Assembly: GCA_000149265.1 (NCBI GenBank)
Contig: CH003267.1
Location: forward strand, 742,202-806,201
From: Ciona savignyi
Taxonomy: Eukaryota; Chordata; Ascidiacea; Phlebobranchia; Cionidae
Length of the DNA stretch: 64,000 nucleotides
Reading direction: 5' to 3'
In this document: positions 44,603 through 58,100 of the stretch, one piece after another
Layout of the letters: every line of letters begins with the position of its first letter
Position numbering within the stretch: position 1 is the stretch's first letter
Program-made: the position numbers and the translations under genes
The notes under the pieces: model-generated
Databases searched by the model: none
What the model saw: only the letters and a program-made list of their open reading frames with translations
What the model was told of the DNA's origin: nothing

Positions 44603-45290
44603 AAACCATCACCAGACTAACCTGGCTATATAACTAAAGGTGTTAAACGAGAAAAAACGAACACAAAACTTTATTTTTACTTGATAAGTTAAAATTTCTG
44701 AAAACACCAAGCGGACAGAATTTAAACAGCAAAGCGACCGAAGTGTTGCAAAAATTTGCGGCATAAGACATATATTTACCAATTATACTTAATTAACGAT
44801 TTTGCAATTATTGATTAAATAATAATTAAAGTCGCGTGGGCCATGACGCTATTTTCAGTGGGCCACAGAGCTTGGCATACAGCGATATCAGAAATCATGT
44901 CATTATGAACATTAAACACATAAGAGTCATATCCACAAATCGGCTGTATGCCATATCCACAAATCAGTTAAAATTGTCTTATGAAACTACTGCCTTTCAC
45001 CACCACGTGGTTGTGTGGGTCAGCATTTTCATCCCTATAGAAGATAGAACATAAAATCCTGCGCACTCTTATCGACTGCACCTAGTATAAAAAATTCTTG
45101 TGGACAAACTACAGCAACAGCCTTCTCATTCAATTGTGTAAATGTTCAGCTGATTGATTTATTGTGTTGTTGAAACTTGATGTTATTCATTTTGTGTTTT
45201 TCAATAAACGTTAATGGGCCAATGTCACTTTTTTACTAATTTAGTGGGCCATGAGCAAAAAAAGGTTGAAAATCCCTGCTGTATACAGTG

Positions 45291-45513
45291 CCAGACATAG
45301 GCAACATCCGGCCCGCTGGCAGGGACCGGCCCTTGAAGGGAATTTAACCGGTCCGTAGAATGTAACCAATCATACCCTGTAATGTGGACCTTGCAATGGT
45401 GAATAAATATTTGGTTAGAATATTAAATACTATTTATGTAATAATCCGGCCCACCAATGACTTAATTTTTCCAAATCTGACCCGTCGACAAGAGCAGTTA
45501 CCCACCATGCCCA
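45291..45513. mobile_element. hAT-type MITE (223 bp)
   Basis: Flanked by a perfect 8-bp direct repeat ATACAGTG (45,283-45,290 and 45,514-45,521). The ends are imperfect inverted copies: CCAGACATAGGCAAC against, reversed, TGGGCATGGTGGGTAAC. The subterminal CCGGCCCGC and CCGGCCCACC blocks are typical of hAT MITEs. Confidence 0.75.
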
Positions 45514-45528
45514 ATACAGTGTCTATAA

Positions 45529-45825
45529 TTTAACAACTGTGAATTTGTCGGTTTTTCCTGTTTTTTTTAATAATTTCCATAATGTTAAAAGTTCCACTAA
45601 AGAAAAACTGTGCACATATTTGTAAAAAAACTTTCAAAGGGTATTTGATGGTTGAGTTTACTGCAATTTTTGTTTTTTAACAACTGTGGCTTTATCGGAT
45701 TTTCCTTTTTTTAATAATAATATCCATAATGGTATAACTTTCACTAAAAAAATGCACATATTTGTAAAAAAAACTTGGAAATAGTGTTTGATGGGTGGGT
45801 TCACTGCAATTTTGTTTTTTAACTA
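45529..45825. repeat. Two-copy tandem duplication, about 145 bp
   Basis: Both copies run TTTAACAACTGTG, then TTTTCC, CCATAATG, GCACATATTTGTAAAAAAA, GTTTGATGG or TATTTGATGG, and end in ACTGCAATTTTTG. The copies have diverged noticeably. Confidence 0.7.
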
Positions 45826-46837
45826 CGAAAGTATGCCTTGTAACGTAATAATAGTGGTTATTGAATTATGTTGTAATATTGGGTATTATGACGCGCTTTT
45901 GAGTTTGATATATGTGCGGGTAATTTCTGTACGCGCATTATGGTCATAGTTGCCATTTTAGATTATTTTCATTTAAATCTAGATGTTTTTACATCATTCT
46001 AGATGTAAGATTGTACAATCTGAATGTTAGATATATTTTTTCGCATGATCTTGTTTCGTCAATGTGTATTAAGGTAAATAATTTTACATTTTTAATGTTT
46101 TATTTTTCAATTTAGATGAATAACCCTATATGATTTTAAGGTAAAACTAGATTATTTCAGTCAAGCAAATTTGGAAACTATAATTATGGTCTAATCTAAT
46201 GTAAATGTGTTAGGTACAACTATGCAAGGTAGTATTATGAGTTCCTACCGTTGAAAAAGTAGCAAGGGTATAACACCAACGTTAAACGTTCACGGCGCTG
46301 TCTTTAGTGTGTACAGGGCAAACTGTGCCCGATTATTAGAAAGACAATAGTCGCAAGTAAATTAGGCCACACGGCCCAAATGCAAATAATTGTAGAACGA
46401 TCTTGACTGATGCAGAGTCGCAAATACAGGAACAACCAGCATGGCCATGAAGTACTAAAATGGGCGGTTACTCCAAACTCCTGTAAAGGTGCCTTTTTCT
46501 CAAGACTCGCCGATCGCTCGCTCCGTTTTTCTCGATTAAATTGCGACTTTGTGCACCACGTTATGCAATAAAAGTCATCAGATAAGGTTTATGGCAAGCG
46601 ACAGAATCGTGGCGTTTATTAGGACTTGTTCTAATAGAAAAAGAGAAACCGCATATGAGTTATTTCGGTTAAAAATACATTGTGTTTATACGTTAGCTTA
46701 GTATTTGTTATATAATGATTAGTTGCCTGTCTAATTAGAAACTCTATTTATTAGTTCCAATTTTAGTGTGGCAAGTAGTTTAGTTTGTTTAGTGTTAACA
46801 AAAATTCAGTTTAATAACTTTCACGTTATAGGGTACA
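45826..46837 (+). promoter_or_regulatory. Upstream region of the PDZRN-type gene
   Basis: No other gene seen. The sequence just before the ATG (TTTCACGTTATAG|GGTACAATGG) contains an AG that could serve as a splice or trans-splice acceptor 6 nt from the start; this is inference. No TATA box was assigned. Confidence 0.35.
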
Positions 46838-47377
46838 ATGGGTTTCTCTCTGGATTTATTTGATATAGAAGTTGACGAAGCTTATATTTGCTGGGTCTGT
46901 GATAAAGTATTGGACGACCCATTAGCTACACCCTGTGGACATGTATTTTGTTCGACATGCGCTGAAAAGGAAATACAAGAACTCAACGCTTGCCCCAAAG
47001 GCTGTCCTAATGAAATTTCTTTAAAGGATCTGAATAGAGTCCTACCGCTTTCAAAACTCATCGGAAAACTTATGGTTCGATGTAAAAACTGGTCCAAAGG
47101 CTGCGATTTCGTTGGCCCGTTAAATGACTGTGAAACACATTTAAGCGAATGCGAATTTACTCCGAAAACTTGCCCGCACTGTTCTGGCGATGCGAATCAT
47201 CAAGTTTGCCCTGGGACGCAGAAGAATTGCGAATCAATAAAAGATTTAAGCAAAGATGAGTTAAGACAACGCGCATCCGAATTGGAGGAACAAGTTTCAG
47301 CTTTAAAACAGAAGATATCGGAAATGGAGTCAATTTTACCGACATTGGAACCAGTGGACAGTGACTTGGAATCCAAG
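46838..47377 (+). CDS. Pdzrn: PDZRN3/4-type RING E3 ubiquitin ligase, first coding exon (180 aa, continues)
   Basis: The exon opens with MGFSLDLFDIEVD, the N-terminal signature of PDZRN3/PDZRN4 (LNX3/4). A C3HC4 RING follows: C18, C21, C33, H35, C38, C41, C52, C56. Next comes a TRAF-type zinc finger (C82, C89, H101, C105) with a further Cys pair (C112, C115). A predicted coiled coil covers about residues 135-175 (KDELRQRASELEEQVSALKQ). The exon closes at AAG|GTAAGA in phase 0. In the family the RING recruits E2 enzymes and downstream PDZ domains select substrates; PDZRN3 is known to target MuSK. No PDZ exon is visible in the remaining 16.6 kb, so the gene continues beyond the window or its exons there are too short for me to recognise. 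Confidence 0.9.
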
Positions 47378-50300
47378 GTAAGAATTGCAACTTGTTAATA
47401 GTGTTTGGCATATCGCTTAAAAACTGGTTTTCTGGGCGTGAACACTTTTTGACGAATCCAACGTCGCTGTACTTCTTGTTGCGGCGATCTATAAAGTCGT
47501 CGTCAAATATTATTTACGACCGACATGTGCGTAGTGCGTGGTGCGATTTCACGTATGCCATATAAAACTTATCGTTCAGATCTCGCCCGTCCCCCGAAGC
47601 AAGATGCTTCTTATCGCGGCATCTATACCGTTCTGCTCGCCTCTTTGTTAATTGTTGTAAAGTTTCGCCGGGGACGTCTGTAGCTTATTTTATTGGTTTG
47701 TTCCGGCAACAAGTTGTTCCTGTAAGCAATCGCGCACGCAGTTCATTACTCTAATCCGCGTTTCTAATCCATAAGTCGCTCGTGGTATGCCTAATTAACG
47801 CATTTGGTTATTCCAAAGTTCAATACGGTTCTCTATACCCGTCTCTCCGGTGTACGCAGTTGTCCGATGTCTCTTTGTACATAATTGTGCTGTATGTAAA
47901 ATCGATGCTAATCGAATAGTTATGTACCAGATTTTATTGGTGTACTACAAAGCATGGTTGGCCACATCAAAGTTCCTGGAGTGTGCGTGCAAAGATCGGC
48001 AGCTTGATAAAGTGGTTGCCCTTCTTTCTAGCTGGCCAGTGTGTTGGGGTGCCAAACAGAAATGATTCTTTCAACCTCAAAAAGATCATTATCACGGAGT
48101 TAGTTTATTGATTTGGAGAGTAACACTCAGCTGCAAAACTCGATTGCCGACACGTGAAAATGACCAATCACTCCGTTGGCAACAAACCGATACTTTCCAT
48201 TCAACTCGTATTATCCACGCTTACTTCTATTAAAGGCTTATCCATATATCTATTGACCATGCGTTTTGAGGGTGGGATTTTAATTCACAATTAAAATTAA
48301 ATTGGCCGCAACTTAAAATAGACTTTAAAGGTCAGAAGGCGGTCAGAGCGATGATAGAGAGTATTAATCCAATGCACATCAGTAATAGTGTTAAAACCAC
48401 GATTCTGACTCAGCGTGTATCATCCCTCCCGGGACATAGGAACAATGATGACCACTCAGCCGGAAACAGGCGCTGATCGTCCTATGCTGCATCCCGACTT
48501 AACCTAATTTGTAACCAAGAGTTCGGCATCTTTGATTATTTTGATCTCCCACCAGCCGGGATAGCTTTGAGTCAGTTCCGTTTCTTTTATGTGCGTTAGA
48601 TTGTCATCGCATCCGAATTCGTTGTTTTATTTTAAATGAACTAAATTCGCCCTGCGTTTTTAAACGTCTCCTTTACGCATCATCATGTATTCACTAGCGG
48701 GTAACTTGTCGGAGTTAATTGTCAGGCTTTGCGTAAAAGTGTAGGAGACTGAGTTTCGGCGAGACGCAAAGCAAAGTTTATTGCCCAATAAACTTTCTTT
48801 CCAGTTCATACGAACTTTGCTGTCTGGCTGTCCGTTGTGATTGAACTGCCCTATTCACACACAAGCAGACGTCCCGACGCCTCAAACACATATTGTCAAC
48901 TTTGGAAACAAACGCTAAAAGCACGCATTTCTTGTTATAAACTTTACAATCGAGCCAAGTTTACAATAGCCCACACAATTGTATTTAAATAAACATTACC
49001 GCCACCTCCCATAATATACTTTGGTAAATGACTATAAAATTAGTAATAGCATTTAACGTTTGTTGTTCTAACCATAATTTAACAGCAGCCCGACCGGTGT
49101 GTTTGTTAAAGCATTAAGTAGCTTGTAAAACGACACATTTTGTCATTACTTATAAATCAAGCGATTTTGATGGATATATCACCGCTATTCTAATCACATT
49201 AAACCTTTGAAGCAGGCGGCCACCGGCTTCCTTTCCGGGCAAAAGTCACAGCTATGCAAACAAGGCTAAGTTAAAGTGCGACATCAAAAACAAAATTTGT
49301 AAAAACCTTTGCATAATTTGCGTTATGTTCGTTTGCCTTGCCTTGTATGACAAACAAGGTTGGTGACGGCGGTTAGAAAACCTCGCCTGTTCGTATTTGA
49401 ACGTAGTAAAACGTGTGGGCCATTTCGGGCCGCCCATTACAATGATTAAATACGCAAAACCTGAAAATACGAACGATGGTATTTGCTGTTAAAACATTTA
49501 CAAAATCTGTACGCCGCCCTAGTCGTAAACCCCACAATTACTAAAAAGTTGGCTTATATCCACCAAATCTCAGCAATGGTTGGTTTCAAAACGTTTGACA
49601 TAGAAAAAAGTTTCCGCAAGGGCTACGATGCGTGTTCAAGTGATCCTTGGCCAATTATTCTTCTTTTCATTGTCCGGAATTTGACCAAGAACATTTTGTT
49701 ACATTTCCCGTGCTTCAAAACCAACTCCATTCTAACTGTCCACTTTTCCACGCGCTTGAGTGCATCCGGCAGTATTTTTCGGATTTGGGATACGAAAGTT
49801 CGATTTTACTCTTTACATTCCTTTTTGTCGTTTAAAGAATTCCTGCAAAATATTAGATACCGTACCGGAATCCAGGGTCGTTCTAGGTCTGTGCTCGTGC
49901 AAACCAAAGTCATGTTGCTGCAACAACCGAAGACCGTCTGCTGAAACTCGTATCGCTATTACCAGATACCTGATTAATAGTCTGGTCTGAGATTCTGTGT
50001 AAACATGCGAGGGGTGGTGTTGCTGCCATAAACAAACGAGAACTCCGAAACGTTATAGCTTCCAGAAACGACACAACGCCTGGTGATTAATTGGGGGATA
50101 ATGAAACGATTCGCATTACGGCTGCATGATACAGGCAGCTATCGGAGCGTTAGAACTAGAAAACGGAGCAAGCGGTGCGTTTGATGATGATTTATAATTT
50201 GCCCTGACATCCCGTCTACACATCATGTTAGGCGGAATCGAAAGAACAAATGTCAAACATTTTCAGTATAGCTCTTTTTAAATTAGATTAGGTGTCGATT

Positions 50301-52017
50301 TTAAATTATAGAGTGATGTCGGATATGTGCATTTGTAATTTATATAAATTATATTTATTGACCAGTAGATCCAATGCTTTTAAGCCCTTTAACACGGAAA
50401 TAGATAGGTCAAATAAAGCTTGAAAGAGAAGTGCCGCTGTACCGATCATCAGAAACACGGTTGTGAAGTCGCCAGCCAACTGAACAGCTTTGATCCGATG
50501 ACAAAACAGCGATATAAGCCTAATGAGATGTTATCTGATCTTTCTAAGGAGGTGTGATGCTTAAAACATCTCTCTGCGAAGCATGTTGTTTTCCGCGGCA
50601 CCCATCATATCTGATTGAAGGAAACGTCTCTCATCTCCACATCTCCCTATGTTATTCTCAATTCACCTCAGGTTTTCCGCTCTCTCGTCAATCGAATGGA
50701 TTTATTTGGAATTGTTTGTCGGGAAGGTACAAACTTAAGCTGGGTGCGTTTAAAGTTTGATATGATCTAAGGAAATACCATTTGCAGTATATGGCATTTC
50801 CACTAAAACAAGCGCTTCAAAACATGTTTTTCTAGCCGGTTCTGTCACGAACTTTTGTTGTAAAATGGCTATTTATTTGCTATTTGTACGTCATTGTTGT
50901 TTACTACAATTGTTTTTCTATATAATATGCCCGTTATAGGCTATATATAAACTTCAGAAAAATAAAAGGCAACCGATTTTTAGACTTCCAAAACTTAAGG
51001 TCTTGTTCATTGTCATTTTATAATATTTATTTCCAAATTCATGTGATCTTTGAATGCTTGTAAGCGTATAAAGCACAAGAGCTGATTATACTAGAGTTTG
51101 AAAATTCTGGGCTGCGAATTAGGTTCATTTAATTGTGTGCGCTCCTTGAAAGTGCAAGAGTAGCACTTACGTGGGTATCGAGATCGATGGCGAATCAAAC
51201 GAAACTCTTGACAGAAGGTCCGAGTTGTGCTTCTAAGATTGAAATGTTTGCGCAGATCTCTCCAAGTTGCCGGCGCGCGCACAAACAATTGAGATATAGA
51301 CCTAACCAACTTAATAATCGGCAGGGAGCATTTCAAATTTGCGAATCATGACATCTCTCGATTTCCTTTCGGACGTCGCTGGCGGCCAAGAGTCAATATT
51401 ATCAAACACGCCTTATTAGTCCTTGGACTGGGTCGTTCAACCCTAGCCGTTCTTACATAATTTATTCGCTCCACAAAATAGAGAAAGCGCTTAAATAGTG
51501 AACGGCCCGAGTTGAGTTATTTACGCTCAGCAAAGTGTTGACTTAGAACACAGTTCTGTGGACTTGTTTCCACAAATCTCTCATTGAGGATCATTGTAAC
51601 TGAAAATCCTCCTTTCTTGCGTGAAATGTTGCATAATATTTACTCAATCCAGATCGCCGCAGATTCCACTGCCTTTCTACTCGACTTTCTATCGCGAATT
51701 TGCGGTTTCTGTTTCGTGCATTTTATTTGTGGAATCGGGTCTTCGCGTGAGAGGCAGTATGTGCTAGCTGGGTTCGTTGTTTTATGGTCGACAATTACAA
51801 ACAAGCTGTGCTGGTTTTATGCCGGCTGTGTGTTTTCGGCAATATCCACCAGCAATTGATTCTATCCTTTGTCTAATTCCATTAGCTTCTACTCGGCACT
51901 TGTCCTCAGACACTGGCGCCTCTAAAACGACAGTTTCTTTCACTTTGCGGTTTTATAACCGCTTGGTGTCAGGCTGGCGTGGTATGTCGCTGTAATAAAT
52001 GTTGTTGTAAAGTTTTT
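47378..52017 (+). other. Probable large first intron of the PDZRN gene, part 1
   Basis: No recognisable exon, and visibly richer in G+C and CpG than the first 46 kb. Repeats are nearly absent. The longest frame (153 codons at 49,483-49,944) starts at TTG and matches no family I know. Calling this an intron rests on the open donor at 47,377. Confidence 0.5.
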
Positions 52018-52135
52018 AATACGGTCGCGTGGCCGCATATAGCTAACGCAACCAATACACACATCAATTCCATACACGAGCGATTATAGTAAAGAGCCCG
52101 TCAGCAGTTGGAAACGTAATTAGGTAAAAAAAACT
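52018..52135 (+). repeat. SINE family 2, diverged
   Basis: ACGGTCGCGTGGCCGCATAT (box A region), GAGCCCGTCAGCAGTTGGAA (degenerate box B), then GTAAAAAAA. It is the only dispersed repeat that I recognise in the last 16.6 kb. Confidence 0.6.
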
Positions 52136-55100
52136 GTTGTAAAAACAATGTCTTTGTGGATTTCAAACTCAGCCCAAAGAAAACAATTTGTAAAGTTTCC
52201 AGAGTGTTTGCGCGGCCGAGCAGATAACGCCAGCGACGGATTTAGTGAGAAATCCAGAGGTTTTGGGTTCACATCTAGCCTACTAAAAAATATAACATGT
52301 AAAAGCTTGTCGTCTTATATATTACTCCTTAGCCCGAACTAAGGGGTTATTTTTGGATTCTGATAATCATTTGAAAGCGCCTTGCATTGAACACGGTTAA
52401 GCCATTAAATATATACGGGACCAATGGTTACATCATCTAAACCCGACTTTACCATTATCGGATCAGCGTGGATTTTATAAATTCCAAATATCTGACTGAC
52501 CGACGTCAACTTGATGGATATTCGTTCTCTGCACACACACCAATGTTTATCGGGATTCACTGTGAATTGTTGACATTTTTATACAAACTTTGCATTGTCG
52601 AACTGCGCCAGCTGCATTTATTTTACGATACAGTTTAATCGCAATTGCACGGTACTGTATAAATACAACACGTCAGCATACACCGTGCATATGTAGGCTA
52701 TCTCCTAAACCCACATTTTGATGTCCGATTGACCAGGTGGACTGTGCTGCTCAATTTTATCACTTTGCCATCAAAGCTACCCGGACGATAAATACCAACC
52801 ATCTGTGTAATGAGCCCATATTTGCTTATCCAGGCATAATTTATTACAACGATGTACTGGAATTCGTAGGCTACTATTTCATTCCGTGGTAATCGTATGT
52901 GTTTTAGTTTATAGAACATAAATGTGGATGACAAGTGTGACATCTCACAAGGTCGTCTTTGTCTCGAAAAGTAATTAACCATTTGTTCCCAGGCATGCCT
53001 ATTCAAAATTCCCAACCATTATTAACTTTTCGCTCGGGGAAAATGTACTTTAGGCAGAACGCGGTTTGTTGTATTAATTTGTAATTAAAATTGTAAATTT
53101 TGCTTCAATATGCTCCTGACAAGGTGAATTTGTATGCGGCCTGTCAGAATTATAAATATTTAGCCTGCTATAAACTGCCTGACTTGTTTACTCTTTAACA
53201 TAATTGGTGCGGATTTATTGCTCCGTTCTCACTTTACCCCGGTATATTTTATACGCCTGACAACCTACCGCAATCTTGTGAAGGTGTCGTGTACAAGTAT
53301 TGCTACATGGTAACTGGTTTTTGTGGCTGACATCAAAAATAGAATCAACCTTTGGGTTCGTTTCTCAAAGCTTTATTTCAACAAGCATAGTGCCGTTGAT
53401 ATGTGTGGGAAAAACATAACCACTCGATTCCACGATTCCTATGTACATTATCTTCATTCGAATCTCAATTTATGGATATCAAAGCAATCTCGCGAAGATT
53501 GTCTGTGAAAGTATATATTACAGCGGAGCCGTTGTTTCATGTGTCCCCTTGTGTTAAGCTCGTGTTCATTGCACCAAATCGGCGGGCAAGTGCGTCATGA
53601 ACTGTGTACGGTGTCTTGAACGTGGTTCTCGCTGTGTTGACCTGTAAGAAATACGATATGCGTAAAAGATACTTTTGCTAAAGCTCGTTGTTACAAAGCA
53701 GATCAGCTTCAGTCGGGCCCGAACTACGCTTCGTTCCGCTTACTATATGTCGCAATCGAAATTTTCCGGATAAAGACACCGTTTACTTTATCTCACATTC
53801 ATGAAAAATAGCAACTCGAGTTTCAAGCTCGTTCCTCATCGTCAGTGAGTACGTGGTGGTAGGGAAAACACAGCAGGATTTCGCTATGGCCTAGATAACA
53901 CGGGGCCACATCAAAACTGTTTACGTTATGCTTGTTAAGCGCACCTCATCATAGCTTTGCAGTTGCGTCCAAGGTAAACAGTCCCCCCTTTCCCCGCATT
54001 TTTTGTGCTGGGCCAGTTTAATTTACCTCGTCATCGCCGTGCGGTCGGTGGACAGTCCCCTTGCTCAATCCACTCAATCAATAGGAGGGAGGGTCGCACA
54101 CGCGCTGTCTTCAAGTAGCGAATCGGTACAACTGCGTGTGATCAGAGACCAGTGTTAGGAAACTGTGATCAAACAATGCGACCTGTGTGGCTGTATCAGC
54201 ACGCGCGAAAGCAAATCGCACAGCATGTGACGTTCCGTCATCCGCGCTTGCAGCTCGACGCCAGTTTCTTCCTGGTCGCGTCGGGTACGATGGTTCTCCG
54301 TCGACACGTACCCATACACACAGCCGCTTTCATCTTGGTCTCTACTGCGAGTACTTTCCATACCACCATGAGACCAAACAGTGTATATCGTCCCGGAAAC
54401 CAAACACACGTTGGCAATGCTCTTACAGCGCAGGTGAAGCGAGTCTTCCGCATAGTTGATTTATGATACCAATATTGGATGGTTTATACGATAAATATAC
54501 ACTCAGGCGCTTGTCTAGGCGACAGATTTACAAACAATGGGCTGAGGTTGAGCGCACGCAACCAAGAAAACCTGTATGAAGTATCCGGTTAGCTTGTGGT
54601 GCTTACAAAAACTTCTCATTTCCTATTGAACTCTATAATTAATTACACTTTGTTTTAAGTTTTGCCAACTTATCCCGCTCAAAGCAATGTTTTTTCATGA
54701 AGTTTCATTCCAAATAGAAGTTATTGCACTGCACATAACTTTATGCTTGGAACCAAAGAAGATATGAACTGTTTTTAAGTCACTTTCCAATGATTACTTT
54801 AATAGAAGTATGCTCTATGTTTGTTGAAAAGAAATATGTTTTAAGCGTTACACCTTGCTCTTGAAGTCTAATATAATTTCATGTTTTCTTCGCTAAATTT
54901 ATCTCGAAAACTTTTAAATCCAAAGTGGCTTGCCGCCTACAAGTTCTTGGAATGTGTCGCAGTGTCGAGAAAGGCAGTCTGATATAAGGATTAGCGGTAA
55001 AGTAATTGAGCTTCCAGACACCGCATCTAACACAGGTCCAGCGACTGTTGTTGGAAAAGGCTATTTTTGAACTGATAGCAGATTTAAGATATTTTATGAT

Positions 55101-58100
55101 CAAGCAGATCTTTATAAACACTACACTCAAAACAAATTTGTGGTCAAATAGGAGATGAAGTGTTTTAACTAGAAATTTGCTTAAATTGTGAGATTCAAGT
55201 TTGCTGAATGGAATTTACATTGTCATCATGTTTTAATCCATGTATATTTGATATTTATTGTCTGAACTATTGTGCTCTGTATAAACTTGCTCCAAAGCAT
55301 AGACACAAAAATTCAGTGACAAAAGAGAAAAAACATACATTGCCACAAAATTAAAGGGTCCTATAGACCGGGAAAAGTCACACTTATATTTTGCGGGTTA
55401 TTTGCGCAATAAAAGTCGTCATTAAATTTCAATTTTATTCTGACACACAAGTAAATAACATAGTTTTCGGCAGTCACCTGACTTTGCATGCGACTACAAA
55501 AATAGCGAAAATGGCACTTAATTGACGCCTCTTAGTCACGTAATTGGAAATTTCTAAAAAACTGGCCTCATTTGAGCTTATTTCGCATCCAATTTGTCCG
55601 ATTGAGAACTTCTCATGCCAAGAAAAACAAGACGCGTGATTCCGTTTTGCGGATAAGATAGCGGAACCTAATATGCCTTGAATAACGGCGTTAAAATAAT
55701 GAATACACATCTTCTTGGTAATTTATCAGACGTCATACTTTAAAGTGGAAGCCGCTGGTTGATCAAACTGTGGCATCAAGATCACAATTAAGTGAACCTG
55801 GTCAAGTGATGTCGACCACTGCTTGGTATCTCGCGCCAATCAAGAGCTGGTTCCCACAGCTCCGTGGCTAACCTGTGCCGCCGGCGAGTTAATATTGAAC
55901 CCAAAGGTACAAATTATGACTGATGGAATGAACCAATTATGGTCCCCGTTGCGGTGTATGGGAACAAAAATGTCGCTAATTAACTTCGACCCGGGAAGCG
56001 GCAACTTCGATTAAAATTCTTAAGAATCTCCAACCGCGACCGTTTGGAGTTTTAACTTTCTAAAGTAACTGGTATAGTGGGGAAAATAAACACTTTGTCA
56101 TGATACAAGTCGTGATTTTCGCTTAGATTTCCGTTTAATAGGACCCTTAACAAAAGAGCCACGAATCAGATAAAGCAAAAATCCGATTTGTACACTTCCG
56201 CAGGCAAGCTGTGTACACATGTCCATAAATGCAATCTACGCCTTCAATACATTACTACAGCCGGAAAAACAGAAACGGCGGTTTTTAAGGCTGTCTAATT
56301 CCGACTTAACCTGTCACGGTGTATGATGCGATAGCGTCGTAGTACCGGAAGGCTCAAAGGCATCGCGTGTCCCTCTTTGTTTACATCGCTCAATTGGCCG
56401 CGACGCGGGGCCCCCATGGTTTCTGCAAAAACAACAATTTGCGAAATGTGTGGATACTCGCGTCGTTTCTCAATGGAATTAAAGCTTTCAAAAGCTTCGT
56501 TAGGGGGCAGTTTACAGCTTTTGTAGCTTACGGTGATTCATATATCCACCCGCCCAATAACTTGGATAACAAAAGTTACCGGATATTATATTGCTGTTTA
56601 TATAAGGATCCCTTCTCCTAATAATCTGGCGCCAATACGAATAATACTCAAACCAGTCGCATCTGCAACCATTATGGATAGGTTTAGAGCTAATAGGTCG
56701 ACATCTGTAAAAGCTTTTCCGCTAAAATTACATTTCTTGCTTTTTTCGAGCCCACTTTGACTTACCTGTCAGTCACTCAACTCTCTGTGGTGTGTAACAC
56801 CCGAGTCAGTGTCATTGGTACAACAAGGGGCTACGGGTCGTATCAATCTCGTCTCAAATTCTCTCTCGTCGTGGGGTCGCGGTCTGCCGCTAATCTCAAG
56901 TGCTCGGAACATCGCGAATTTGTGAGCTTAGTGTGCCATATTTAGCCTCTTCGCTGCCAATTCGAAACAACTATTCGACGCGACAAGGTTGATATTACTT
57001 TATTATTAGGATCCAATTTCCAAAGCATCCCTTACGACTCCAGTTGTTTTGTTACTATACTACAGAATTGTTTATTATATTACCATAAGTTTAAATGAGA
57101 AATGTTAATCGCGGTTTTTATGGTAATTATACTTTCATCTGTGTGTTGTTATTGCCTGCAAATTTTGCCGCAAAACGTTGTCATAAATCTTGAAATGAGC
57201 ATCGGCGATGATTCACCAAACCACTAATAGCGGTTATGTGAGCTTGGGTGTTGAATAACTTGTAAACAGAACCGTGTAGGATTCCTGTTCTTTCAATTTT
57301 ATCAAATATGTATATCTCCCTGTTGTGAGTTCACAACGAGCCCTTTCTGACGTAGTCACACGTCAAGGGACGTTGTTCAAAGCTCCCCTGCTGCGCAAAG
57401 TCGAGCGCTTAGTGTGCTTCCAGCATTACCGGCTCATTTTAAGTCGTATACTTGTTTTACGACATTGTTTGGTTTGCGCATGTTGCCTTTCAAAGTTATC
57501 AAACAGCGTGAGTAATCGGTCAAATCAGTGCGGATTTTACAACATACGTCGGCTTCTCCATATGTTATTGTGTGGTTTGTTTTTTCCCGGAAACTCATTT
57601 ATCTCAAAACTTGTTTTTGCTATTTGCTTAAAGCGATAAATTATTTGTTTTGGACTGAAGACATATCATATAAAACTGATTGGGAGTCGACTAATTAAGC
57701 ACCGGTATCACGTACAATATTACCCGTCGAAAAACGCCGTTTGTCGTAAGCAAATAGAGACTTGGTTTTGTATCGTTTCTTTGTATTTGGTGGTTTCGAA
57801 CCCAAATCAACCCAGACAAATCTCGCGGCGCTAATTGTTGAGTCGCCTTTTGTTGAATGGAAGGCGCGAGTTCCAAGATTTGAGCGGAAACCTCGTAACA
57901 CGGAACACGCGCTTCTAATTATCGCTGCTGCGAGAGGAGAAGTGTAGTCGTCTGCGACCTTCAACTTCTCAACCTCGAAGCAGGTCTAATTGCTGGCTTC
58001 CTGCTTGGCTGACAAGCTCTGATTATTTCGTCCGTGGCTCCGCGAACGGGTACTGGACGTGAGAACCCAAGGGCTTGAGGTAAACGCTGAGATCTCATAT

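Larger units (their letters stand above)
43792..45281. mobile_element. hAT-like termini enclosing nested repeats
   Basis: The left end CAGTGGTTTTTAACCTTTTG and the right end, reversed, CAGCAGGGATTTTCAACCTT look like a diverged hAT terminal pair. GTGGGCCATGACGC and GTGGGCCATGAGC blocks lie inside. I could not match an 8-bp target duplication, so the two ends may belong to different copies. Inside are a SINE (44,319-44,602) and short tandem duplications. No transposase. Confidence 0.4.

Noticed and set aside
49483-49944. 153-codon frame in the PDZRN flank
   Set aside because: It begins at TTG, has no domain or repeat, and other frames of the same stretch are also open; it is within the range expected by chance in 16 kb.
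54155-54453. Minus-strand frames opposite the candidate exon
   Set aside because: Arg/Thr-rich reading typical of the antisense of a GC-richer patch; no motif.
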